NCBI GenBank assembly: GCA_038501625.1
Contig: JAZAYU010000009.1
Coordinates: 4,835,001-4,899,000, forward strand
Reading direction: 5' to 3'
DNA length: 64,000 bases
Origin: Corbicula japonica
Lineage: Eukaryota > Mollusca > Bivalvia > Venerida > Cyrenidae
Part shown: positions 1 through 11,649 of the stretch, in pieces
Layout: each line of letters starts with the position of its first letter
Position numbering within the stretch: position 1 is the first letter of the stretch
Position numbers and translations under genes: made by a program
The notes under the pieces: model-generated
Database searches by the model: none
Seen by the model: the letters and a program-made list of their open reading frames with translations, nothing else
What the model was told of the DNA's origin: nothing

Positions 1-1226
1 ACCCAGATTACCCATATTCGAACTCGTCCGAGAAATCATTGGGACAAACATCCTGACCAAGTTTCATGACAATCGAGGCAAAAATGTGACCGCTAGAGTG
101 TTAACAAGAAAATTCTATTTTTAGTAACAGTGACCTAGTTTTTGGACCCAGATGACCCATATTCGAACTCGTCCGAGAAATCATTGGGACAAACATCCTG
201 ACCAAGTTTCATGACAATCGCAGCAAAAATGTGACAGCTAGAGTGTTAACAAGAAAATTTTATTTTTAGTAACAGTGACCTAGTTTTTGGACCCAGTTGA
301 CCCATATTCGAACTCGTCTGAGAAATCATTAGGACAAACATCCTGACCAAGTTTCATGACAATCAGAGCAAAATTGTGACCGCTAGAGTGTTAACAAGAA
401 AATTCTATTTTTAGCAACAGTGACCTAGTTTTTGGACCCAGATGACCCATATTCCAACTCGTCCGAGAAATCATTGGGACAAACATCCTGACCAAGTTTC
501 ATGACTATCGGAGCAAAAATGTGACTGCTAGAGTGTTAACAAGAAAATTCTATTTTCAGTAACAGTGACCTAGTTTTTGGACCCAGTCGACCCATATTCG
601 AACTCGTCCGAGAAATCATTGGGACAAACATCCTGACCAAGTTTCATGACAATCGGAGCAAAAATGTGACCGCTAGAGTGTTTACAATATAATTCTATTT
701 TTAGTAACAGTGACCTAGTTTTTGGACCCAGATGACCCATATTCGAACTCGTCTGAGAAATCATTGGGACAAACATCCTGACCAAGTTTCATGACAATCG
801 GAGCAAAAATGTGACCGCTAGAGTGTTAACAAGAAAATTCTATTTTTAGTAACACTGACCTAGTTTTTGGACCCAGATGACCCATATCCGAACTTGTCCA
901 AGAAATCATTGGGACAAACATCCTGACCAAGTTTCATGACAATCGGAGCAAAAGTGTGACCCCTAGAGTGTTAACAAGAAAATTCTATTTTTAGTAACAG
1001 TGACCTAGTTTTGGACCCAGATGACCCATATTCGAACTCGTCCGAGAAATCATTGGGACAAACATCCTGACCAAGTTTCATGACAATCGGAGCAAAAATG
1101 TGACCGCTACAGTGTTAACGAACTAAGTGTGGACGGACGACGGACGACAGACGACGAACGACGGACGAAGTCCGACGGACATTCATCGATCCTAATAGCT
1201 CACCCTGAGCCAGCTCAGGTGAGCTA
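1..1226. mobile_element. Tandem-array mobile element, 5' end outside the window (family alpha)
   Basis: About eight head-to-tail monomers of roughly 145 bp fill 1-1115. Each contains GTGACCTAGTTTTTGGACCC, a CATCCTGACCAAGTTTCATG segment and AGAAAATTCTATTTTTAGT. The array ends in a GGACGGACGACGGAC-rich tract (1131-1180) and then an imperfect hairpin ending CAGGTGAGCTAA (about 1200-1226). The same 3' terminus closes the element at 55909-59198, although the monomers there are unrelated. No coding potential is credible, because reading frames inside the array simply repeat the monomer. The 5' terminus lies before base 1. It is probably a non-autonomous element of the tandem-repeat-bearing type known from bivalves; the mechanism class is not visible here. 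Confidence 0.75.
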
Positions 1227-4059
1227 AAAATTAATGTCAACCATCCCAAATCCTGCCTCTGTTTATTCAATGCCAATGTTTGTCTAAGTTACCTTGTGTA
1301 TTGTCAATTATTAACAAGATACGCGGCGACGCGTGTATACTTAATCAACAGCGACTGCCGAAAAATCAATAATCAAGCGTGTACTGGTCCCTGTATAATT
1401 ACCACTTAATTTGTGGATTAAAGTCTTGATTGCGGCTACAACAAAAAATTGTTATATAAGGTGATAAAGTGATTTGTACAAACAATAAAGATGACAAATG
1501 ATGTATGGTTTTGATGATTGGAATACAAGGGTTTGTTGTCACTATCGGTAAATACAATAGACCACGTGAAAAATACACCTGAACCAATTTGTCCTTTTTA
1601 ATTTTAATTGTCCACCTACCCAATTTTTCCTTAAAAAATTATTCTTACCAAGAATTCGAAGCATCAACATCTCTTTCTACATATCGTACAATGCCTTCTG
1701 TAAAACGAAAGTTGGCTCAGTTAGAAAAAGTACGGGCCAAAGCGGCGAAAACGAATCACTGCTTGAAATCTTTCTTTGGAGTTAAAGCAAGGTAGTTATT
1801 TATGATAAATTGTTTATTGTTGAGAAAAAAAATGTGGTTATTTGCGTTTTTGTTTAATCTGTGTGCGTACGGATATGCGGATTAAATGAATATCATAAGT
1901 GATTTTTATTATTTGCCGGTGTACGGTTCAAAACATGCAAAAATATCAACGAATGTAAAATCGTATATGCAATGTCTGATCATATGTTCGTTTTAATCCG
2001 CTTGTTTCATTTTGTGTGTACTAAACAACAACATCAATAAATATTATATGTTAACTAAGTTCTAATATTATTTCGAGTGTCTGCCTTAGACAGATAAGTT
2101 TCCTGAGGTCAGAATTATCAACCGAGTTTACGTTAAGGTAAACAAAAATATAAATGTGTTAGGCTGCGTAATTTAACGTCCCAGAATTGTATCAAACTGG
2201 TAAAATTACGGTGTACAAGATGCCAATACTCACATATTTCGTCGTCTGAAATTGCACCACCGCAAATTGTGTCATATGTTTTCGCGACTTTGTTCGATAT
2301 AATTATATCCCGATTATTCCGTGACTCTTATTTACAAAATTAGTGCACATTTATGATTTATGTTTAGTGTGACAATATTGTTTTTAAATTTTCTAAAACA
2401 CAGAGCTCAATCATATTTTGTCAATAATAGAAACCCCGTAGAACGAAGCTCTTGATTAATGCTGACAGTACACCAGTTTCAAAGTAAAACACTGATTAGA
2501 ACTTGAAAGTTTAGTGAACTGTGAGTTACATATCAATCAGATGCTGAATTGTAGCTTGTGGTTTCTTTTTAACTTGACTTTTTGTTTCAAAGTGCAGTGC
2601 ATGTGATATTTAAGATTCATAAGGATGTATATTAGAGAGCTATGCATTATTATATACTGATTTGATAGCTTCAAAATTCATTCAATATTTATTTAATCCA
2701 GATCATCATATAACAGGGTATTCTGAATTTAATAAAACATCTAAAAACAAAGAAAGTGACAATGCATTATACTGTGTTACTTCAATGTGTATTGTTCAAA
2801 TGCTAACAATGTTCTACATGTATAAAATGGAGAGATTAGAACATTAAAAGCTGTTACATGTTTTTTGCAGTATTTATCAATGTTTTCAATAAAATATAGA
2901 AGATATACAATGATTAAAATTTAAATAAAATATTATAAACACTTGTATTTTATTAATAACAGTATATAGTCCTAATAATAATAATTATAAATTGACATTG
3001 CTTTGCATAATGAATTGCATTGCATATGCTGAAAAGTGCCCTTTAGCTTGCGAAAAGCGCGAATTTGCCCCAGCCACTTTTTTGCAGCACCCTGCCCCTT
3101 TTTTGCAGCACCCTGCCCTTTTTAAATCCTGGATACAACACTAATACCTATAGTTAGAGGTTACGTAGTGGAAGGAGTTTAGTAATTGCAAAAATTAACG
3201 GGAAACGCCGAAGGACAATTTATTTTTTGTCAGAACGTTCTGAGGACTTGGAAAAATTCAAAGCCGTTGAATACACAATGTACTTGTTATTCATAAATGT
3301 TTTATTATCTTTCCACTCGGCTTTATTTAAAGTTCATTTCGTTGTTACTTTTGAGCAGAACGAGTCCACCAAATGTTTCCAGAATACGTTCACATCTAAC
3401 AAGGAAGCAGATTTTTGTACATTACTTAAACATCATATAAAAAAGGAAAGTGATGAGTGTAAACGGAGAGCATTGTGTTCATGTCATCTGACTGAACCAT
3501 GAACTGTGTCTATATCCATTGTATTCTATTTCAACTGATCATTTGGGATTCATCGTCAAATAAGTTTATGATATGTTTTAACGTCTCCATTTCACAAAAT
3601 ACTGTACGGAAAGATCGGCATTACGCATGCCACGCGTGTAAATGGCGAAAATTATAAGGGGAGATATAACTGGAGTTGCAGTCCAACCGAAAGTAAATAA
3701 CATATGGATATAACTATCACCTGAGACATATTGAAATGTGCAAATGCATGAAAAAAAACACGTCAAGTGTTAAAGTTTTCGATAGTTTAATATTTGATGG
3801 TACAATGTTAAGAATGTTGTGATACCGAATAAATAATACTTATCTCCCTTACATGTTCAATGCTCAGAAAAGTATTAATGACATAAAGCACCACTTTATG
3901 TTCCGTGTAGGAACATTATTGGCAGCTCGTCTATGTAGTGCTTCACACAGTTTTAACCTTCCATTTAAATCTGACTAAAAAGTAAAGAGATTTGAAACTA
4001 ATTGTCGCAAGGACAATCGACAACATGCTGGACTGGTTATCTCGTTGAATGATTGAACC
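1227..4059. other. Intergenic, AT-rich, no supported gene
   Basis: No convincing multi-exon gene was found. Two near-identical 21-bp copies of a TTTTTTGCAGCACCCTGCCC motif sit at about 3077-3120. Open frames at 2662-2847 and 3227-3502 lack homology, start context or splice support that I can see, so they are left uncalled. Confidence 0.5.
1691..1795 (+). CDS. Small basic ORF, possible first exon (unrecognised)
   Basis: An ATG at 1691 opens a lysine- and arginine-rich reading frame of 34 codons, beginning MPSVKRKLAQLEKVRAKAAK and ending in TAG at 1793. The KRK and alternating basic residues resemble a nuclear-localisation-type N-terminus. The sequence just before the stop reads AAG|GTAGTT, so the frame could be a first exon ending at 1791 rather than a complete peptide. 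I found no continuing exon downstream. The function is unknown and it may be a transposase-derived relic. Confidence 0.25.
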   Translation: MPSVKRKLAQLEKVRAKAAKTNHCLKSFFGVKAR

Positions 4060-4320
4060 CACAACCATGGGCTGGCATAACTCAATTTTTAACTAGTTTG
4101 AGACGTTCACATAACGACCAGTATAACAATAAACCATAAGTTTCTTTGGTTAATATTTGAACATTTGATGATACGCATCCCCATTCGGGGCCCCACTTAT
4201 ACGTCCAGTTCAAGCGATAAGGCAAAGATCAAACCTTAGTCCGCACTTTTGGACGACAATTCATATCATCATTATTTGCCGAACAGAGAGGAAGCAGGTA
4301 AATTTGACAATAATTATTAA
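4060..4320 (-). repeat. Dispersed or duplicated block, paired with 26630-26915
   Basis: The stretch from GGCTGGCATAACTC through GATAAGGCAAAG to ATTTGCCGAACA matches 26688-26910 in the same order and orientation. On the minus strand it starts with a tRNA-like B-box (GGGTTCAATCATT, about 4050-4062). It lies about 2.4 kb upstream of EPDR gene A, and its partner lies about 2.7 kb upstream of EPDR gene B. It could be a SINE or the trace of the duplication that made the two genes. Confidence 0.45.
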
Positions 4321-4423
4321 AACTTTCTTTCCTTTACAGAGTTTTTGAAAAAAATGATCTTTCAAAGCTTTACTCATAAAATCCTTGAAGATGTGATACT
4401 GTTCATGGTCGTGTTATAAAACT

Positions 4424-4424
<1 letters not shown>

Positions 4425-4480
<56 letters not shown>

Positions 4481-5563
4481 TCTTTATTTTGAGAGGATAA
4501 CATATTTGGCATGGCCATTCTTACATATGGTCCTCTTAAAAACAAGTACAAATGATAACAAATTTACATTCATACATACATACATTTTCATAATATAATT
4601 GAAAAAAAAGTTACAATAAAATTTCAAGAACAATATGAAAATGCTGAAAACAGACATATTTAAATGAAAAATTATAACAATAATTTATAACTTTTATGCA
4701 TAATTACATTGTAATTGTCTTGACACTCCACTACATATTATCAAATAAGAATTGTTTAACATGTTTTTTAAATGATTTAACTGTTTTGCATGATTTTACG
4801 CTCAAGGGAAGAGAGTTCCATAAATTTGGACCAACAACTGAAAATGACTTACTGTATAATGGAGTGTTAAATTTTGGAACTAATAGATTCCCATTTGAAA
4901 TAGATCTTAATTGCCTGTCATTGCTATATGTTAGTTCTTTAAACATCGAAGTTATATACACTGGAGCTAAGTTATGTAATGCTTTGTAGGTTAGTAAAAG
5001 AAAGAATGTGGTATTTGATACGACATCGGATTGGCAGCCAGCTAAATGTTTAAACATGATAGATGAAGGCGTAGTAAGCCCTGTTTTAAGAATAATTCGC
5101 GCTGCTCGTTTTTGTAGTTTTTCGAGTTGAAAAATATTGGATAAGTTTGTTCCGCCCCAAACCAAACAACCATAATCAAATAAGGGAATTATATACGCAC
5201 TGTAATATTTTATCAAACAATCTTGAGAGACGTATGAAGATAATAGCTGCATGAGAGTAAGTTTACGGGAAATCTGAGTAACCATATGATGAATTTGTAA
5301 GTTCCAAGTCAGTTTATTATCAATAGTTACCCCTAGTAACCTTTGTTGGGTAACATTTGTAACAGATGTATTATCAATATATAGGTTAATATTTGAGACC
5401 TGTGCAAGTCTGTTACGTGTACCGATTAACATTGCTGATGATTTTTCTGCATTTAGGAGCATGTCATTATTTACGCACCAGTTTAATACTGTATCATTTG
5501 CTGACTGCAATTTTTGTTTAATAATATCTACATTTTTGTCATGCGTAATAAAAACGGATAGAA
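4425..5563 (-). mobile_element. 5'-truncated CR1/L2-like LINE copy, minus strand
   Basis: Read on the minus strand, this is a near-identical copy of the 3' part of the LINE at 19835-22628: the last third of the reverse transcriptase ORF, the 3' UTR and an (ATT)n tail, seen here as (TAA)n at 4425-4479. Homology begins at about 5563, corresponding to about 21478 in the longer copy, so it is a typical 5'-truncated insertion. The remaining ORF (5510-4731) is open. It carries a 1-bp loss and a nearby 4-bp gain compared with the other copy, which scramble about 18 residues around the WLPV motif before the frame is restored. The element is dead. Confidence 0.88.
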
Positions 5564-5639
5564 CAGAAGCGTATAATTACCAGTGTTTGTAAAAAATCAT
5601 AATTTCAGGCCTTTTAGGTACGTACTTACATAGACAAAT

Positions 5640-6000
5640 CTATTAGATTTTTATGTTTTATATGTTTGTGCGCCTTTGCATGCAAATCGTTGAGCTGACG
5701 GGTGAGTTGGAGTTATTTCACCAAGACAACTTGTACTTCTTTGTTGATGTGAGAATTATTTGTTTCAAGTGTAAGGTTGGTGCACCCTAGAACCTGGTTT
5801 AACCCCTCCCACCCCCAGTGGCAAAGTGTTTTGCCACTGACAGATCAAAGGAGGTAAGGGTTCTCTTTTTCGTTAATTGTTTGTGGTGTCTTATTTGAAA
5901 ATGATATTCTTATAAAAACATGCTCTCCTTTCCTCTCTCCTTTTTCGCTGCGTAGGAAGACTGTGTTTTCTGAGTGTGGCGATCCCTTACTTGCATATTT
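5640..6000 (+). repeat. Dispersed repeat R3, copy 1
   Basis: The core reads GTAAGGTTGGTGCACCCTAG, CCTGGTTTAA, a short AGTGGCAAA..TTTGCCACTG hairpin, GGTTCTC, TGTGGTGTC and TGTGTTTTCTGAGTGTGGC. Related copies lie at about 10445-10690, 16735-16985, 23525-23620 (partial), 27690-27915 and 60180-60510 (reverse). The flank TATGTTTTATATGTTTGTG at 5650 is also present next to the 60 kb copy. It is probably the 3' end of a retroelement (see 60530-61290). Confidence 0.6.
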
Positions 6001-6451
6001 CACTTTTTATAAGCATAGTACTATCTCCGCTTAGGACTTTATCACACATTACTGCTACCAATTGAATCACAAGCACCGAAAAATAATTAAATCAAAGAGA
6101 GATAATTCGAACTTCATACTTTCGAATTTAATTGATTTCTGGATTGTTTGTGTTTTTGCGGTTTGTTCATTTCTGAAGTTGAGGGAGAGAGAGATAGAGA
6201 TGGATTTGTGGGTATTGCTGAATTTGAGAAAACTAGATTTATATGTCTTTGAGTGGGTAAATTACTGACTTTTTGAAGGACGAGATGTATGCTTTTGGGG
6301 TAGGTAAGGTGCAATAATGAAATTGTGGAAAGGAGATTAATGTATTTTTGGGTATGTCCATTACTTAATTTCGCAGCAACACGAGAAGTTTTAAGTCCAT
6401 GCATGGTATATAAGTATATGAAAAATGTTAGTTTTACTGTTTTGTTGCAGT
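6001..6451 (+). other. Upstream region of EPDR gene A
   Basis: Non-coding sequence before the first coding exon. Purine-rich GGAGATTAATG..TTTTTGGG stretches at 6330-6355 recur at about 27484-27505, upstream of gene B. The bases just before the ATG (TTTGTTGCAGT) look like a 3' splice site, suggesting an intron in the 5' UTR. Gene B has TTTAGT in the same place. Confidence 0.4.
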
Positions 6452-9317
6452 ATGTTGCTGATATTGTTAGCGTCCAGTGTGTTGTCCAGTCTCGCAGCTC
6501 CATCGACCGGTTCCAAGTACTGTTGCGCTCCGGACCAGTGGCAGGGCGATGTTGGCATCGTCATGGGATCAATCACCAACAAAACAGTATCCCTGATCGA
6601 GGTGAGTCATACTGTACCCGACATGTTTAACCTACATAACGAACGTATGGAATCCAAGTAAGGCAAACTCGAGCTGACGTGTTGTCGCCCTATCGTACAA
6701 TAGACTGGTTGATTATCACACCTTATCTTACACGATACATTACTGATTTGACCAACTTAACAGGGTCGTAAATTTGTCGGCTTATCAGGGTGCTGTGTTG
6801 TTGCACTGTTGGCCTTTGCCTTTCTGGGGTTTTCTCATTGTGGCGATTTCCTACAGTTTAAATAACACCAGACCAGTTCAATAATCTACAGAGAATTTTT
6901 TGCTTAAATGTTACAGATCCTAAGACAGACTAAACGTTAATGGATTCAAAAATAAATGCTTAAGTTTCTTAAGTAGTAGAGCAACTCATTGCATATACCC
7001 GATTATACGGTATTACTTTGAGCATTGACTAATTTGACTTGTCAGGGCACGATGAGGATGTCATTTGACGGTGTGAACAAGATCATTACAACAGAACAGA
7101 ACTTGATGATCGACGACAAACCTCTACAGCAGAGAATGGTCAGCGACTACAAAAATGTACGTTTGTCTACTATCCAAACAAACAAACAGCGATTATAATT
7201 TATAAAATCCGTCCATGTAGCATGTTTTAATGAATGTGCTTGTGTGAGCATTTGTGCGGACGAATATGAATTACAAGGGTTGTTCGAGAATGTTTTCATA
7301 TCTCCTTTTAATAATTAATGTTTTTCTCTTGTCAATTGTTAAATTTGTAAAAAAACCTTATTATAAAACTAGAGTTATTTTATATGTCTTTTCAGTAAGG
7401 AAAAATATGTTTAAAACTCTGGAAGAAGGAACATTGGCATCTGACGTATTTGACCGGATATAAATTATGGGATTTATTCAATTTGGATCAAAACCTGGTG
7501 ACAAATAGAGGCCATATTTCAAAATTGCGTTGTTGCTTTTTCTGTTATAGAAATATAACTTATTTATGAGGTATTGTACCTTTAAACAAAATTAAATTTT
7601 CTTAAATAGAATGTTGGCTACTTGATACAAAGCACCGGATGTATGCGTACGAAAGTCGGTCCATGGATGCCGTCCTGTGTTCCAGGTAAGTGTTGCACTC
7701 GTTAGTCGATTGTTTAAACACAGCCCAGTGCAAATCGTCCGAAAGCATCGTCGGATACCCCCGTTTGATTCTATGTAGCTATACTGTACTCATCACGTGA
7801 CTAACAGACTGGGCGACGAATATCCCACGATAGTCCAACAGTAGGTCTAACTGGTGAATATCAAATATCGGCTAGCAGCAAATCACTGGAAAGACTAGCA
7901 TGCGATAAGATGGCGACAAAAAGGGTCTTGGTCATGACTTTCGTAGCTGCGGCATTAATTTTGTTCTTCTTTCATATTACGCTTGGGAAGAAACGTGTAC
8001 TACAAATCCCCCAAAGAACGTTGACGCGGTTGAAACAATCAGAAACGTTAAATCTAAATAATCCAAATAGACAGGACCGTTGCTGAGAAAAGTGGTTGTT
8101 TCGCCCGATTACTTCTGAACTTTTCTCAGATGATTTCCTTATTTCAGACAACGCGACTGAGACTCACTTCCGGTACGGTTTGGGAGAGAACGCAGTCGAG
8201 GCTAAGGGATACTACGTAGACTTCATTAACTTCGAGATGTACTTCTCCGTGACAGCTGACACGTGTGTTCCTCTAGCTCAAGATATAACCGGCAGATTTG
8301 GTGACTGTAAGTCTAATTTTAAATAACGGTAATCATAAAATTCGTTATTTATTAAATGTACTTTCCGTCATCAATGAGAAAACAGTTTGTTGCTTAATAA
8401 GCCACCGTCTAAAATTGTTTCCACCAAGTATCAAACTGCGTGTGGATCTTGTTAAGTACCCTTAAATATTGCTGTATTAAACCTGGCTCATAGAGTTTAA
8501 AGCCCTTGATTTAATACATAATGAAGAAGCAACATTTATACCCCATGTATAATGTTTATCAGATTTTTTGAGATTTTTTGAGATTTTGTGCGCTTTATGC
8601 TATAAGATTTCGTGTAGATGTGAAACAAAAAAAGTAAAGTTGTAAAAATGTGACGGAAATGCAGAATCTCGTGCAATTGTAAAATGCTAACTAGTGGATA
8701 CTTAATATATATATGCGAAAATGACGAACTAATAAAAATAAATCATGTTCTCTACAGAACCAGCTTTTCGTTTTTCCACTACTTATTGTGACCTGAAACC
8801 TTACAATTTACAGCTGAAGTTATGGAAACACTAACATTCGTTAATATCAAGCCAGGCATTGACAACAGAAACGTTTTTGACGTGCCGGCACAATGCGGTG
8901 ACGGACCTTTAGTCAGCGTAAGCATATAGCACTGGTCCCAAAAATTATTCAACTGAGAATGGAAACCAGTCTCAAATCTCAAGGATCTACAAAACGCATT
9001 TATTCTCAATCGTTTCAAAGCGTTTATTTTTATTTTCATATTTTATTTTAAACGGATTAAAACTATTTTTAGAATATTAAATCACTCATTTCAACTGGTC
9101 TTACCATTACAGCTCCATTAATATAGTCACCGCCTCATGACGTTGACTAATATCCAGGGATTTTTGTTTTAATGTGTTCAAAAAGTGAGCATTTAAATTA
9201 ATACAATGTATAGATGCCTATATAATGTGTTTTTGAAATCATCAAATGTATTTTATTAACAATTATTGCTTTATATTTCAGATTCCAGAAGTTGGACGTA
9301 GAGCAATCTTTACGTAG
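6452..9317 (+). CDS. Ependymin-related protein, gene A (six coding exons)
   Basis: Exons are 6452-6601, 7046-7156, 7610-7685, 8148-8306, 8814-8917 and 9282-9317. All introns are GT-AG and the phases join to 211 codons. Residues 1-16 form a signal peptide (MLLILLASSVLSSLAA). The mature chain has CC at 24-25 followed by APDQW, cysteines 98, 110, 152 and 193, a TADTC motif, and an N-glycosylation sequon NAT at 114-116. This matches the ependymin/EPDR (MERP) family: secreted or lysosomal proteins of about 200 residues with a ligand-binding beta fold. The ATG at 6452 is preferred over 6425 because gene B has its ATG at the same place and both follow an AG that looks like an acceptor. ATTAAA at about 9346 could be the poly(A) signal. 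Ligand and tissue role cannot be told from the sequence. Confidence 0.9.
8936..8990. repeat. Short palindromic repeat family M2, arm only
   Basis: GGAAACCAGTCTCAAATCTC here, inside intron 5 of EPDR gene A, is one arm of the palindromic repeat seen complete at 27957-28076. Other copies lie at 17483-17562, 29926-30012, 35228-35284 and 35638-35698. Confidence 0.6.
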
Positions 9318-9615
9318 TATTTTCTTTCTCAATCATTTACTGATATTAAACTATTAAACAACTTAAATTTTCTTGTATTCCTTACCTCTACATAATCATT
9401 CGTCACACATTTCCTTTGAAGAAAGGGTCTCATGGGTCTATATCTGATGCGAGTTTCTGTAATTTATTCAGTAAGTCTACTCAACTTTATTATGTTGATG
9501 AAGGCAGAAAATCGACTGTACACAGCTACTCGTTTATCATGCTTTGATGCTTTCAATTGCTTGGTAAGATAGTAAAATGTTCACACAATCTGATTAAAGA
9601 TAAATGTCTCTTATT

Positions 9616-10305
9616 CACGGTGGTTAAGCTAATCGGACTTTTTTTTATCAAATCAATGTCCCCCGGCTTTTTTTATCAAGAGAAGGGGTTTTAATGATTT
9701 TTTTTCAGGCAATTTTTTGACAGTCATGCTCCAAATAATTCTTTATAGCAATAATAGTGTTGTCTGTTCAATTTAAATGCATGACGGAATGTCACAGCGG
9801 TATGTTTATATTAAAGGGTGCCATATTTGAGAAACATCTATGCGTTTTTATTAAGACAGTAAAACACAATCGCATTGTACCGGTACAATATACTATAAGG
9901 TGCCGAAAAGACTTGAAAAATGTTTGTTTTAAATAAAACCTGAACACCTTTAAAAGAATATGTTGAAAATTATGTATAGTAAATTAGCACTGGCGATGAT
10001 ATCTATAAAGTACACGGTTAATGCAAATCCGGGTGAAATATTGACACATTTTTTATCTATGTCTGAAGTCCCACTTGTTTTACAGAGAACCACGAGTTAA
10101 ATCCATAACTAAAACGGTATATCATGACATGTATAAACGGCTTAAATATCCTCATAGTCCATGGAGATGCTCATTTTTCAAACTCACCCGAGTTAATGGT
10201 GATTTTTTTTAAGTTTTCGGCTCCTTGTCAAAAGTTATCAAAAGTCCTCTTGATAAAAAAATCAGGGAAAGTAGATTTGATAAAAAAGGTAGCTTTTCCA
10301 CCGTG
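9616..10305. mobile_element. Non-autonomous Transib-like element
   Basis: Terminal inverted repeats begin CACGGTGG (9616) and end CCACCGTG (10305). The arms extend imperfectly for about 65 bp with TTTTTTATCAAATC and TTTTTATCAAGAG blocks on both sides. The element is flanked by a 5-bp direct repeat, TTATT, at 9611-9615 and 10306-10310. A CACGGTG-type start with a 5-bp target duplication is the hallmark of Transib transposons, the relatives of RAG1. The 690-bp body has no transposase, so it is a deletion derivative or MITE. It lies about 300 bp past the stop of EPDR gene A. Confidence 0.75.
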
Positions 10306-10444
10306 TTATTGTCACTTCGTTTCCCATATTATAACCTTGGCTGGATAAAGCCATCCTATCTGCACACCAATCCCCTCGCCTTTATGTAAGATGACTTACG
10401 TGCTGTAGCGTATTGGCACAATTGTGAATGAGAAAATCCTTTGC
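10306..10444. other. Intergenic, nothing recognised
   Basis: Short non-coding gap between the Transib-like element and the next R3 repeat copy. Confidence 0.5.
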
Positions 10445-10690
10445 TACTGTAAGGTTGGTACACCATAGAACCTGGTTTAACCTCCAGTAACACATTGTTT
10501 TTGCCACTGATCATTCCAATCCAGTAGCTCATCGGGTTCTCTTTTTCGGTGATTGTTTGAGGTGTCGTATTTGAAAATGATTATTTTATATGCTCTCGTT
10601 TTCTTTCTTACTTTTTCTTACTTTTTTGCTGCGTAGGGAGACAGTGTTTTCCAGATGTGGCAGTTTCTGTTATGCATAAACTTATTTCGG
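10445..10690 (+). repeat. Dispersed repeat R3, copy 2
   Basis: Carries GTAAGGTTGGTACACC, CCTGGTTTAACC, TTTTTGCCACTGATCATTCC, GGTTCTCTTTTTCGGTGATT and GACAGTGTTTTCCAGATGTGG, aligned in order with the copy at 5640-6000. Confidence 0.6.
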
Positions 10691-11649
10691 AAATAAACAT
10701 ATATAATGGTAAAATAGATTATAGGGCATATGCAAGAAAAAATTCTATCACCATGCACGGTAAAGACGGAAAATCCGGCCCTTTGAAAACTGTTTTGCGC
10801 AGTAAGTTGGCAGAGACACGTTACCGCCAAAAGCAGTTCATCCTGGCAAGATGTCTTCATGCAATCCTTTAAAATGGTGAAAAAATTTAGAATAAGTTAA
10901 TTAATGCTGCACTCACCAAGAACAAATACCCAGATAGGATACAATGACAGAGAAGAAACACTGGTCTTTTTTATAAAAAAAAATATCCATAAAATATGTC
11001 CAAAATTGAATAAATTGTAATGCCGGAGGGAATGGATGGTAGAAAGACGCCAGCTACACTTATAAAGGCCGAAGCCCCACAAGCCTGTTTTCGAATTGCT
11101 TTATATATAGACACTCTAGCAGAAAACGGGATTTATTTTTCTTTTGGCGAACTTTATATTTAGTGTTATTCATACGATAGTATTCAATTGTCTTAGAGCA
11201 GTTGTTATGTAGTAGAATTTTCTTGCATAACATTATGAAAAATTTACATAACAAATTAAGTAATATTTTAAAATAATGTTATGCATTTCTTAGTTTCTTA
11301 TTTTTGTTTGTTTCATCTTATTTTTTTAATTTTATTTTTCAACTTTGTAACTTGCAGAAAATTATCATTTTCAAAATTCAATATTACGGGTAAATCAAAT
11401 AATTGGCATTGTGATTTTTTTTAATTACATCTTAAAACCTTCAACTTGACTGACACTTCCTACTTTGATTGTGACATGTCAATCTTAATTGCATTTAGGT
11501 TTCACACTTCAAAGACTTTTAATTATTATCTTATTTACCCATCTTTTTAGCATTGTCTTTTTATACTTATGACACTTCTCACCCTGCAGTTACATGTTTA
11601 CCCTACTGGAACTGTCCACAATAAAAAGGACTGAATTTCTTAACCAGTT
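10691..11649. other. Intergenic, AT-rich
   Basis: No gene is supported. Overlapping short open frames on both strands at 10618-10872 have no recognisable domain. Confidence 0.5.

Noticed and set aside
1691..1795. The basic 34-codon ORF considered as a histone-like or ribosomal protein.
   Set aside because: No family match beyond basic composition; kept only as a low-confidence unrecognised exon.
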